Below are positions 7,048 to 16,258 of a DNA stretch of 21,556 nt, piece after piece. The stretch is from Undibacterium sp. Its GTDB lineage: Bacteria; Pseudomonadota; Gammaproteobacteria; Burkholderiales; Burkholderiaceae_D. Location: assembly GCA_019752975.1 (NCBI GenBank), contig JAIELM010000001.1:1-21556 (forward strand), given 5' to 3'. Each line of letters starts with the position of its first letter. Position 1 is the first letter of the stretch. The translations under genes and the position numbers were made by a program. The notes under the pieces are model-generated. The model worked only from the letters and a program-made list of their open reading frames with translations, did no database searches and had not been told where the DNA came from.

Positions 7048-7418
7048 GTAAAAATCTCCGGCACGATACTGTCAGCAATCACCGCGTTATACGTCCCTGT
7101 GTGATCAAACGTAATAATGTAATAAGGTTGAACGGGAACATCATTAAACGCATATGCGCCATCAAGCGTACTCCACGTTTCGCAAATCAATTGTCCGTCA
7201 ATTTTGCGATGCAACCTTACCCGTCTCCGCAGTGGTAGATCATTGGGTATATGGGCTTGTTTGACTGTGCCCTGTATTTGACCTGGACCGCCATGAAAAT
7301 TGTCCCGAGTCAAACTCGTTGCGCTAAGATATCCGCTGACACCATTAAAAAAAGTGACATAAGCAGTGCGCCCCAGTTGTGCTGCTATCGAAAAAATCGG
7401 CGTATCGATATGATCCAT
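7044..7418 (-). CDS. Phage protein with a carboxypeptidase regulatory-like (transthyretin-like) beta domain
   Basis: From ATG 7418 the product is 124 residues. The central part, GQIQGTVKQ, RRRVRLHRKIDGQLICETW and LDGAYAFNDVPVQPYYIITFDHTG, matches the strand pattern of carboxypeptidase regulatory or CNA-B-like sandwiches, which phages use as small structural modules. ATG 7418 overlaps the upstream TAA (TAATG) with GGAG 6 bases before it. An in-frame ATG at 7430 lies inside the previous gene with no better site. A role in tail-tip architecture or host binding is inferred. Confidence 0.65.
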   Translation of the reverse strand: MDHIDTPIFSIAAQLGRTAYVTFFNGVSGYLSATSLTRDNFHGGPGQIQGTVKQAHIPNDLPLRRRVRLHRKIDGQLICETWSTLDGAYAFNDVPVQPYYIITFDHTGTYNAVIADSIVPEIFT

Positions 7419-8605
7419 TACACTCTCCATGGACCTGTTATATCAATCAACGACATACTATAGGTTTGCCACGGCGATCGACCCGCAACCACCATATAGG
7501 TTTTATTGCCCAACGTGGGAAGGTTTATCATGCGTTCCCCCATATTAAACAAACCCGTAGGGATCAACTGTGGGATCGCGAGATATCCGGTCAAGTCCCC
7601 CCTATAGACTTTGGTGAACGGCTCAATCAAGCGCATAGGGGATGTGTACAAGCCTCCATCTGTCGCATTGGGAAACGCGACGCTGGTTACCTGCCCTGAA
7701 AAAAGTCCATCGGTATTTCCCGCGATCGCGGCGAAGCCGCGGCCTAGTACTACAGACGCTCCCATCGCGATATATGATCTGGGGCAGTACATTCCGACAG
7801 TCGATCCTATGGATGCATACCCGAGGCAGAGATCCGATGTGGCGTTACCACTAGACACATCGCTATATTGCACAAAGAGTGTGCAAGCAAATGGATCGCC
7901 CGATATTTTTGTCGGTATGAAATCCCCAAAAACTCCCGCTTGATAATCATAATGTATTGACTCATTGGGCTTGCGATAGATATAAAATAGACGCCCATCA
8001 CCAAAAAAATACCATTTCCGAGAAGTCGCATCTGCCGCATCACTTTTCGCCCAATAACCGCCGCCAGAAATTTGATTATCGAGCGGAAATTGCCCTGTGC
8101 CGAGATTGATATCACTCATCGATTCGTAAGCAATAACTCTAGTGCATTTAGTGAAGCTATCATCGAGACGTAAACAGCAAGCCGTCGATTCTATCGCTAA
8201 GGATTTGTAAACAGCTAGGTTGGTCCCAGCAAATTTTTTCTCCCACCCTGCTGATGCGAGCTTCACTGTGATCGACCCTGTGGCGGTCTGGTTAGCCACC
8301 CCGCTCGTGGTAAAACTTATCGACGTACTCGTGATCACCGTCACTTTTTGCTCACCATTTAACCCAGCAGGCAAAGCCCCTGCAATCATAATGACCGTAT
8401 CCACTTGCGCACTATGACCCGTACTGATCGTAAGTGTAGCCACGTTATTGCTAACCACTAAGCTATCAACATTTTTGAGTCCAAAGCCGTTAATTAAACA
8501 GGCGTCCAAAATGGCGATTAACGATCCTGATGTACCGTTTAATACTGGTGCGCCAGGCATTTCAGAATGAAAAAATTTAACGCTAGTATCGACTACAGAA
8601 GTCAT
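7418..8605 (-). CDS. Tail-tip or adsorption protein (395 residues)
   Basis: The N-terminal part (about 1-30) has a short helix. Residues about 45-115 form an Ig-like strand series (SLVVSNNVATLTISTGHSA, INGLNGEQKV-type turns, VTVITSTSISFTTSG). The remainder, about 115-395, is an aromatic- and glycine-rich beta domain (GGGYWAKSD, KWYFFGDGRLFYIYRK, SMSLIDITGPWRV). This layout is familiar from conserved hypothetical proteins directly downstream of the very large tail protein in Mu-like phages. An AGGA site precedes the ATG after a 21-base spacer. Aromatic-rich beta domains at this position often bind receptors or saccharides, but no binding motif is proven. Confidence 0.68.
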   Translation of the reverse strand: MTSVVDTSVKFFHSEMPGAPVLNGTSGSLIAILDACLINGFGLKNVDSLVVSNNVATLTISTGHSAQVDTVIMIAGALPAGLNGEQKVTVITSTSISFTTSGVANQTATGSITVKLASAGWEKKFAGTNLAVYKSLAIESTACCLRLDDSFTKCTRVIAYESMSDINLGTGQFPLDNQISGGGYWAKSDAADATSRKWYFFGDGRLFYIYRKPNESIHYDYQAGVFGDFIPTKISGDPFACTLFVQYSDVSSGNATSDLCLGYASIGSTVGMYCPRSYIAMGASVVLGRGFAAIAGNTDGLFSGQVTSVAFPNATDGGLYTSPMRLIEPFTKVYRGDLTGYLAIPQLIPTGLFNMGERMINLPTLGNKTYMVVAGRSPWQTYSMSLIDITGPWRV

Positions 8606-8626
8606 GATTTATCCTAAGAAAAAATA

Positions 8627-11600
8627 TTAAATACGATCCACATCACCACGTACAATCAGCGTAAAAGCGTCGTCTTGTGTTGTCGCTTGTCCTTGTTGTA
8701 TCGTGCGACTAATCCAAAATGGAAATAGCGCGCCAACCGTGTTAAATCGCAGTATGTTTCCCGCTGCCCAGCCCGCTCCCCAACTCACCGCTGGAAGATT
8801 AAAATACGCTTCGCCGGATGCAGGATTAAGCGGAGCGCAGTTTGAAGACGTATTGCCCGTCGCGATCACGCCTACGTGCTCACCAATAATTTGAAAAGCT
8901 GTCGTGTTGGTGAATAAGACCACCCATCGTTCCGTGATCGCCCCCGCATTAGTGACAACAATCGGCGAAAGTGCATCGTTAAAAGTAGCTGTCGCTTGCG
9001 AGCCGTTTAACGCATCTGACCAAGCGTTTCCCGTCCACGTGCCTTGATCGAACAAGACAGGAACCCGCGCTTTCAGGTCGCCAATGATGAGCGCCGAACT
9101 GATGAAAGAGCCTATCGGAAAATGATGTGTCAATTGACGAGAAAGGCGCAAACTACCGTTAATTTGCGCGTCGGCCACGATAGACATATCTTCGATACGA
9201 TGTTCTATACGCACGGGTTGCGCATAGCCAGCGACCGCGTTAAAAGTCACCGTACCAGCATCAAGATCGGCGCTAAAACCGGACACAATCACTTGATTAT
9301 CTGCACCAAAAACCCGCAGACGCGAGAGGCGAGTACGTCCCACATTGACCACCTGCCCATTAACGACTGTTTGCGCTGTAGTCTTCGTCGTGTGATGGAT
9401 TACACTCATATCACCAGCCCGAATCACAGGTACGCGACCATCACTAGGCAGACGTACCGGATCAATTCCTAAGACGCCAGCATCCAAAGGTAATGTGGAA
9501 GTCACGACAGTGTTATAAACAATGGTCTCAGGCGCGACTAACAAGGGTTGAAATATCTGACCAGCGACCACATTAGCCGCGTTATACCACCATGCTGTCT
9601 CATTCCCTATCGCTGCGACCATATTACCAAAACGTACTTGCGTCGCCCCCGTAGCGCTGCGCACTTTACCTGTGACCTCAGCGCCAGTGATATTCCCGTC
9701 AGCATCTGAAGTGCCACTAATTAAAGTCCCATCCAAAGCCGTCGCTTGCAAATATAAACTACCTGGACGGATCGGTGCGCCCGTAGTTCGGAAGCTTGCT
9801 TTATCTGTGCCGCGGCCATCGACATAAGTTAAGCACGATTTGACCAGTAAAGTGGGGATCACTCCACCCGCAGGGAGAGGCCACTTAGTCAAAGTAACTT
9901 CAGCACTGGTGTAGTCCACTTGACCGGATAACATCCCCGCGCCAGTAGCTAAGTCGATGGCACTATAGAGCTGAGCATCTCTATCTACAAAGCGCGTAGA
10001 TGCGAGGGTAACCACCAGACCACCAGCGACCAATTTTTCATTGTGGGCAGCTTTAAAATAGAGCGGTGGATTAAAAGTTTCGGTCTCGGCAGCCAGCGTC
10101 CCCATTGATGCCACCGTTTGATATTTGACTTTAATAGACGAATAGGCAGGGATGTCGCACAATGCAGAACTAGGCGTAAAACCCAGAAAATTATTACCTA
10201 CGGTCTCATAATTTGGCAGGTTAATTGCTTCTACGCGCACAGCAGCAAATTCAATGACCCCCGTAATATAATCGATCGACCCCATCACAGTGTTATCAAC
10301 CGCTTTGATCATCGCACCGTTTCCATCGTCGATCAAAGTAATAAACTTAGCGGCGGAACCTGGGGGTTTTAACGCGCTGCTATGACACACCACATGATAA
10401 TCAACCGTAACCGTATGAGGCAGGATGGCAGAGAGAGTGTGTGTCAGTAGTTGTACCTTGCCTTGCGTATCGCGTGCTAAATCGGCGCTTGAAAAATTCT
10501 TTTCCGTCGAAGCCGCCGTCCCCACCACAGCGCCACATGAATAGCTGATCGCAATATCGGTATTAAAGTCACGATAGCCATCGATCACGATCTCACCCGA
10601 TGCGTAATTGACTTTGCCCGTTATCCCATCGCCTACGAGCGAACCAAGGCCAGAATCATGCAAGGTCTTTATGATGCCATCTTTTAAGATGGTAGCGACC
10701 AATGACGCTCTATCGATATTCCCCTTGGCAACCGTCAATTTACTGTACATATCCGCGTTACCTGTGCGCACATAGGTATCGACTTTCGATCCCCACGAAA
10801 ATAGTATCTGACTTCCGACGTCCGGCAATGCGCCCAGCGTGACAACGATAGCGCCAGTGACGTAGTTAATTGAGCCAGCACCAAAAGCCGTCTCATCCCC
10901 TTTTAAAATGCCATCACCATTCACATCCCGAAGGCGTATCCACTTTCCGAGCGCCATGTAATCAAGAAAAGTGGTACGAGGCGATGGTATCGGCTGCAAT
11001 GTCTTGGTGTACACCGAGCCGCGATTACCTAAGCTAATATCCACATTGGCGGTATACGAGGATTGTTGCTGCACTGAGCCGTAAGTATAAGTCACGCCAT
11101 GTGCGCCAGCCCACGCACCCACTACGGTTAAATCGGGTGCAATGCTCCCAGATTGGTAATCGACCGTCCCGAGCACGGCTCCCGCGGCATTAACAATGTG
11201 TCCGGCACCATCGTCGGTCTTCGGGTTGTAGGTGGAGGCCGTCGCACCTGAGCTAAGCGTTAACGAGCGTGGTGCAATACAGCCGCCAAAAATCATAGCC
11301 GCACCATTCAACCACTGTGCGGGTGCAACTGTCGCCACATCTCCTGACGGTACAACCAAGGTCGCGCCCTGAATCGTCGCCGAAATCACAGGGGTTTCGA
11401 TGGTCGCGCTAGGTACAAGTGGGGTGTAGATCGTCTCTACCTTAACCTCAAAACTACCGAGTGATGAGGCTTGCGTCAACGCCAACGCCCCGTAATAACG
11501 CGCTAGGTCGACCACCGAAGTCTTGCGTATGCGGGTACGGGTGGTGTTGGTCGGTGTGTTACCAATCGAGAGGCGTTGGGGTTCGTCGCCGGGGAAGGTA

Positions 11601-12190
11601 TAGCGTAGTGCGTCACTGGTCGTGATCAGGATCACGCGTCGATCAAAAGTCCCGCGCTCATCCTCAAAAGTCTGCACCTCGTTTTTAATTTCGGCAATTC
11701 TAAAATATTGCTGCAAAATCGTACCGCCTTCGGTTGCCAAGCAAAACACTTGTCCGACTTCTGGTAGCGCATGCTCAATACGCTGATACGCTAGTACGGC
11801 TCTTTGACCTACGATCTGCTGACCGTAGGGGATCATATTGTCGATTGGACCCGCGACGACATAAGACTCCAATTGCAGTTTCGCGTCACTACGACGATCA
11901 AAACCATCGTGTGTCGTGAACAACGTGCAAGACACTTTAGGGTCATCCGGTGGATCAGCGAGAATGATGTTCGCACCAAAATAACCGTCAGTGTTTGGCG
12001 TGGTCACCCCCACAAAACACTTACGCAAACCGACCCGACCATAAGCGCGATCCAGTTCCGAGACATCAGGAAAAATACTATTGCTCGCCCCATCAATAAT
12101 CACGGTGCCAGTCGCACGTCCGCCGCCTTCGTCTACATCGTCCATCACTTGCGACGATAATATTTTGATGTCGCCATCTAAGATTGTCAT
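8627..12190 (-). CDS. Very large repeat-bearing tail protein
   Basis: This 1187-residue protein is the second largest here. Residues about 1-220 form a conserved N-terminal region (MTILDGDIKILSSQVMDD, DGASNSIFPDVSELDRAYGR) typical of a tail protein of Mu-like siphophages. The middle holds a recurring strand motif, G-x-[IV]-[DN]-Y-x-[ST]-G-x-I, at residues 341-350, 439-448, 525-534 and 637-646, with looser copies at 756-765 and 841-850. An acidic glycine loop often comes first, for example DDGAGHI and DDGNGAMI. Residues 422-433 (DVNGDGILKGDE) match an EF-hand-type calcium loop. The C-terminal part, about 1040-1187, looks beta-sandwich-like. The ATG follows GGAGAA, 13 bases after the preceding stop. 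It is presumably a tail-tip or fibre-like component. Confidence 0.75.
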   Translation of the reverse strand: MTILDGDIKILSSQVMDDVDEGGGRATGTVIIDGASNSIFPDVSELDRAYGRVGLRKCFVGVTTPNTDGYFGANIILADPPDDPKVSCTLFTTHDGFDRRSDAKLQLESYVVAGPIDNMIPYGQQIVGQRAVLAYQRIEHALPEVGQVFCLATEGGTILQQYFRIAEIKNEVQTFEDERGTFDRRVILITTSDALRYTFPGDEPQRLSIGNTPTNTTRTRIRKTSVVDLARYYGALALTQASSLGSFEVKVETIYTPLVPSATIETPVISATIQGATLVVPSGDVATVAPAQWLNGAAMIFGGCIAPRSLTLSSGATASTYNPKTDDGAGHIVNAAGAVLGTVDYQSGSIAPDLTVVGAWAGAHGVTYTYGSVQQQSSYTANVDISLGNRGSVYTKTLQPIPSPRTTFLDYMALGKWIRLRDVNGDGILKGDETAFGAGSINYVTGAIVVTLGALPDVGSQILFSWGSKVDTYVRTGNADMYSKLTVAKGNIDRASLVATILKDGIIKTLHDSGLGSLVGDGITGKVNYASGEIVIDGYRDFNTDIAISYSCGAVVGTAASTEKNFSSADLARDTQGKVQLLTHTLSAILPHTVTVDYHVVCHSSALKPPGSAAKFITLIDDGNGAMIKAVDNTVMGSIDYITGVIEFAAVRVEAINLPNYETVGNNFLGFTPSSALCDIPAYSSIKVKYQTVASMGTLAAETETFNPPLYFKAAHNEKLVAGGLVVTLASTRFVDRDAQLYSAIDLATGAGMLSGQVDYTSAEVTLTKWPLPAGGVIPTLLVKSCLTYVDGRGTDKASFRTTGAPIRPGSLYLQATALDGTLISGTSDADGNITGAEVTGKVRSATGATQVRFGNMVAAIGNETAWWYNAANVVAGQIFQPLLVAPETIVYNTVVTSTLPLDAGVLGIDPVRLPSDGRVPVIRAGDMSVIHHTTKTTAQTVVNGQVVNVGRTRLSRLRVFGADNQVIVSGFSADLDAGTVTFNAVAGYAQPVRIEHRIEDMSIVADAQINGSLRLSRQLTHHFPIGSFISSALIIGDLKARVPVLFDQGTWTGNAWSDALNGSQATATFNDALSPIVVTNAGAITERWVVLFTNTTAFQIIGEHVGVIATGNTSSNCAPLNPASGEAYFNLPAVSWGAGWAAGNILRFNTVGALFPFWISRTIQQGQATTQDDAFTLIVRGDVDRI

Positions 12191-12203
12191 TGGTTCTTCT
12201 CCA

Positions 12204-12602
12204 TCATATCTCCATCAATTTCATCGTCACACTCCAATAACTCTCTGGATCAAATGACGCGATACCCGTCACAGGTTTCGCGTCCAATACAGGTTTTTCT
12301 TGATGCCGAAATACGACGTTAAAACTACGACCATCGTCTAGCGTTAAGCGCATCTGTAGCCCAGCGATCGCCGCCCAGGCGCGCAGCAGCGTTAAACTAG
12401 CCAGAGACATCCACGCCATATCAGGTGGCGCTTGTAGCGTGATGGCGCGACCCGATTGCATAGTCGCTGTCTCTATCAACAAAGCCCCCGTTAAGCTATA
12501 TTCCGCATTGCCCACTACCGCACACCAACTATGTTCATCCACCCAAAACAAATCGTGCGACAAGCTGACACTCACTAGCGATAACAAATTCTGCAAAATC
12601 AT
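12204..12602 (-). CDS. Small tail protein downstream of the tape measure
   Basis: This 132-residue protein mixes helix (SLTLLRAWAAIAGLQMRLTL) and strands and ends with RHQEKPVLDAKPV and YWSVTMKLMEI, a pattern I associate with conserved proteins following the tape measure gene in transposable siphophages. Its ATG overlaps the tape measure stop (ATGA). By position it may correspond to a distal tail or tape-measure-cap protein. No firm family assignment is possible by eye. Confidence 0.62.
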   Translation of the reverse strand: MILQNLLSLVSVSLSHDLFWVDEHSWCAVVGNAEYSLTGALLIETATMQSGRAITLQAPPDMAWMSLASLTLLRAWAAIAGLQMRLTLDDGRSFNVVFRHQEKPVLDAKPVTGIASFDPESYWSVTMKLMEI

Positions 12603-15600
12603 ACTGAGACTCCTTTGGCTCTCCGTAACATCTCTAGCAGCGCCGTTTCATTAGTCGCGTCCACCGTCGCAGCAACAGACCGACCACTGCTGTCGGTAAA
12701 ATTCACTTGTATCGTTTTAGTCGGCGTGTTGTTTGTGGTATTGATATTCGGTAGTGATGACTGCGTATTCGGTAATTGGCTTAACGCTGTACGTTTCGCA
12801 AATTCATCCGCTGATAGTCCATACTGAGCTGGGCGCTCTGGCCAGCCTGTACCCGTTTGCCCGCTGCCGCGCCCACCACCATAATTATTCATACCGCCAC
12901 TACCGAAATTTTTCTCCCACTCTTTTGATGCTTTGACTTTATCGATCTCTGCTTGTACATCGACATACAATTGTTTATTGACCAAACCATCAGCCGAAGC
13001 TCGCGCCGAGTAATAGTCCAAGCCCGCGTCTTGAAATTTTTTCGTCAAAGACTCCAAACTTTCGCCGCCAGCTTCGAAATTTTCTGTCTGATTTTTTGAG
13101 GAGCGCTTGGCGCGCCCCGACGCGTTAGCAAAGTTATCCATTGCCGTCGCAGCTTTATCGGTCGCGTCCGCGGTGTCTTGCATATTGTCTTTAATTTTCT
13201 TGGTCTCTTGCTCCGCTACCTTGGCTTGTTGCACGAGAAATTCTTGTTTTACGCCTTCTTCCTCTAGCGCCAAGACCACCTTCTCTTGCGTGTTGGCCGC
13301 CGTAGTGGCCACGTCTAATTGACGCTTGGCGTTCTCGGTGTTGAGTTCAGCTTGCTTGGCTTTTTGTATGTACAGCGCGTCGCCTTTGTGTAGCTCGACA
13401 TCGACCTCAGCATTGAGTTGCCTTTGCTGATTGATTAGCATATTGCGCGCCGCGACAGCCTGATCAAATTGCAGCTTGGCTTCGGTGGCTTTAGCTCTAG
13501 CAATCTCTAGATTAGTTTGGGCTAATTGCAATTCCAAACGCGCTACTTCTGTGCCTTCTCTTGCGTAAGCATTTTGCTTGACCTGCACATCTAGCCCTGC
13601 ACGTCGCACATCTATATCAGCTTTCACCATATCCAAATGCGCTTTGGCGACATTGACGATGGCAGCACTATCGTTTTTCGCTTGCTCGGCCATGCGCGTC
13701 ATTTCTGCGCGTGTGCCTTTGATTTTTTCTTCTAATTCACTAAACGCTTGCTTGATGAGATTCGCGGAGACTTCGCCCTTACTGCCCAACTGGGTAAGTT
13801 CGGCTTTTAGCAACGCAAAATCTTCTTTTGTTTTTGCAGCTTTGAGCGCTGTGGTAAAGAGTTGTTCAAACTTAGTGTTGACTTCTAGCGCCGCGTCACC
13901 GACATCTTTACCTGCTTTTTTAACTTCGACCAAAGCCTGCGATATTTTGTCAATGTCGGCTAAGGTTTTAGCCGAATCTAAGCCCTTGCTAAACGCTTCG
14001 CGAAATTGCAAACCTGTCGCTGTCGCATTGGCCGCAAGTTTTAAGATTTCACCAGACGCTTTTTCAAATTCCTTATTTAACGGTACTAAATACTCGGTGT
14101 TGCCAAACTTGACCAAGTGCAGACCCAAATCGTTCACAGCCTGATTAAACTGCTCCACTGAGTCCCGAGACACTTTCGTGAGTGTCTCGCCCAGCTTGAC
14201 CATTTGTTCAGTACTGAGTTTAGTTTTACCTGTGGTGGCATCGATTTCACCGCCCATCTCTTTGATTCTGTTTTTTATCTCTTCGGCTCGCTTAATAAAT
14301 TCTGCATCCGATTTTTTTGCAGATTCGTCGAGATGCTCATTTTGACGTTTTTCTTCCACCAGTTTACGAATCTGCTCTTCTATATCTTTGTAACTGCTCG
14401 CCGCCGCCAAACTTGCTGCCAATTCTTTCGAACGACCCAGTTCTGCGTTAAATTCTTGGACATGGGTTTTACCTTCTGCAAACCGATTCCAAGTATCCTC
14501 GGCAAAATTCCGTAGCGATAAACCCGCTTGGATCATCTCTTCACCCGCTTTTTTGGTTGCGTCACCCCAACCTTTCCAGATCGAATTTAATAGCGAACCC
14601 CAAGCTACCTCCATAATTCCAACACCCACTTGAAAATTACCCACTAGCCCAGAAAACACCATGCCAATAAAATCCGCGCCATCTCTAAAACCAGCCACTA
14701 GAAGCGTAAATGTCTCAATAATTACGCGCAAGACCGATCCTAGCCCAGTAAATTTTTGCCCCGTCGCATCCACCCCCGCACCTAAATTTAATATCGCTCC
14801 TGTACCTACTGCGAGATCACCAAATAACTTCATCAATTCACTACCGAGATCAATTAAAGCGGGCGTAATCTCCACAACTAAAGATAGGATCGATAAGCCC
14901 AATTCTTTAAGTCCAGCAAAAAACACTTTAGTTCCTTCAGCGAGTTTTCTGGCACTCTCACCATCCTTATCTAGTCCAACGACAATCGCATCGGCTTGTT
15001 TTAAAAAGTCAGTTGCTTCCTTCACCAATTGATAATAAGCAGGCAGTAACTTACTGCCGATATCGTTGGCTAATTCTTCTTGATAGCGTTTGATCGATTG
15101 CAGTTGCTTACCTACGTTCTGCATCGAGGCTTCATATGCGCCCGTTAATGTGGCGGCCTGTGCCAAAGCTTGATTAGCGACGGCTTGGATTTTTTGTTGT
15201 TGTGAGAGTTGCTCTGAGGTTTTACCCAATGACAGCGCATACTTATCCTGCGCCTGTTGGATGTTGACTGTTAGCCCCATGTAGCGCAGGCCTTCGGTAT
15301 CCATCTGTTGGATATTCGAGATTAAACGAGTCAAGGTTTTACTGGAATTTTCGCCCGTCACCACGGCCAAATCTTGCGCGGCTCTAGCGAGTTTGGCGAC
15401 TTGCGCCACTTCTCCTGCCGCTGTAGGGCCGATCTCTAACCCTGCTTGGATCATTTGCGTTAAAGCTTCGCGTGTGGCTTGGGTAGTGATTCCCAGACCT
15501 TTTACTTCCTTTTCGTAGCCCGCCATTTGCGCTGTGGAGTAACCCGCATTTTTAGCCACGACACCCAAGGTCGTGCCAAGCACTTCGGTACGTGCCGCAT

Positions 15601-16258
15601 AGTCCGCTGATTCTTTTAGACCGTAGGCGATGGCTAGTGCGGCAAAAGCACCGATTAACTTACCCAGATTGTCTTTTAAAAACCCCATCGGAGTATTCAT
15701 ACCCTCCAAGCCGCCCGCTGCCGCACCCGCACTGGCTGGGACACCATGCAACTCTCGCGTTAACGCCGCAATGCGACTGGCAGTCGCGTTGGCTGCTTGA
15801 CTTTGAGCTTCCGAAGACAGATTGCCACTACTAGCGAGTTGTTGATAAGCGGCTCTTACCCGTGTGATTTCGTTTTGTATCTCAGAAAAAGAGCGTATCC
15901 CTAGCGTACTATAAGCTTGCGTGGTGCTGTTGACCGCCTGCATTTGCTGATTCAAAGCCGCTATCTGGGTCGCCGCCGCGTGCGCTGCATTGCCCTGCTC
16001 AGCAGCGGACAAACTACCACTATTGGCTAGCGTCTCGTAGGCGGTTTGTATCCTAGCAATTTCGGCGCGTATCTCAGCAAAAGAACGTGTCCCTAGCGTT
16101 GCATACGCCGCCTCTGTGCGCTCGGCTGCGCTGACGGATTCAGTAGAGGCCGCTGTCGCAGCCGTGCCAGTGCCGCGTAAGTCGTTGGCTAGCTGATTGA
16201 TGCTAGCTAATCCTTCGACTAAGGCTTGAATTTTCAGCTCTAATGCGACATCGGACAC
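12599..16258 (-). CDS. Tail tape measure protein
   Basis: This 1219-residue, strongly helical protein sets tail length and is threaded inside the tail tube. Residues 51-114 and 115-173 are a tandem duplication (AYATLGTRSFAEIRAEI versus AYSTLGIRSFSEIQNEI). A hydrophobic helix follows at about 198-213 (LGKLIGAFAALAIAYGL), then further hydrophobic stretches around 450-520. Heptad-rich coiled coil runs from about 590 to 1080, with long Glu/Lys/Ala runs, and the C-terminus is glycine- and asparagine-rich. It starts with GTG at 16258, directly after the TAA of the frameshift product and with GGAG upstream. At about 0.15 nm per residue, a length near 180 nm is expected; this is a rule of thumb, not a measurement. 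Confidence 0.93.
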   Translation of the reverse strand: MSDVALELKIQALVEGLASINQLANDLRGTGTAATAASTESVSAAERTEAAYATLGTRSFAEIRAEIARIQTAYETLANSGSLSAAEQGNAAHAAATQIAALNQQMQAVNSTTQAYSTLGIRSFSEIQNEITRVRAAYQQLASSGNLSSEAQSQAANATASRIAALTRELHGVPASAGAAAGGLEGMNTPMGFLKDNLGKLIGAFAALAIAYGLKESADYAARTEVLGTTLGVVAKNAGYSTAQMAGYEKEVKGLGITTQATREALTQMIQAGLEIGPTAAGEVAQVAKLARAAQDLAVVTGENSSKTLTRLISNIQQMDTEGLRYMGLTVNIQQAQDKYALSLGKTSEQLSQQQKIQAVANQALAQAATLTGAYEASMQNVGKQLQSIKRYQEELANDIGSKLLPAYYQLVKEATDFLKQADAIVVGLDKDGESARKLAEGTKVFFAGLKELGLSILSLVVEITPALIDLGSELMKLFGDLAVGTGAILNLGAGVDATGQKFTGLGSVLRVIIETFTLLVAGFRDGADFIGMVFSGLVGNFQVGVGIMEVAWGSLLNSIWKGWGDATKKAGEEMIQAGLSLRNFAEDTWNRFAEGKTHVQEFNAELGRSKELAASLAAASSYKDIEEQIRKLVEEKRQNEHLDESAKKSDAEFIKRAEEIKNRIKEMGGEIDATTGKTKLSTEQMVKLGETLTKVSRDSVEQFNQAVNDLGLHLVKFGNTEYLVPLNKEFEKASGEILKLAANATATGLQFREAFSKGLDSAKTLADIDKISQALVEVKKAGKDVGDAALEVNTKFEQLFTTALKAAKTKEDFALLKAELTQLGSKGEVSANLIKQAFSELEEKIKGTRAEMTRMAEQAKNDSAAIVNVAKAHLDMVKADIDVRRAGLDVQVKQNAYAREGTEVARLELQLAQTNLEIARAKATEAKLQFDQAVAARNMLINQQRQLNAEVDVELHKGDALYIQKAKQAELNTENAKRQLDVATTAANTQEKVVLALEEEGVKQEFLVQQAKVAEQETKKIKDNMQDTADATDKAATAMDNFANASGRAKRSSKNQTENFEAGGESLESLTKKFQDAGLDYYSARASADGLVNKQLYVDVQAEIDKVKASKEWEKNFGSGGMNNYGGGRGSGQTGTGWPERPAQYGLSADEFAKRTALSQLPNTQSSLPNINTTNNTPTKTIQVNFTDSSGRSVAATVDATNETALLEMLRRAKGVSV

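Noticed and set aside
2267..8605. Diversity-generating retroelement target in the tail-tip proteins
   Set aside because: No reverse transcriptase, template repeat or matching variable repeat is visible in the window.
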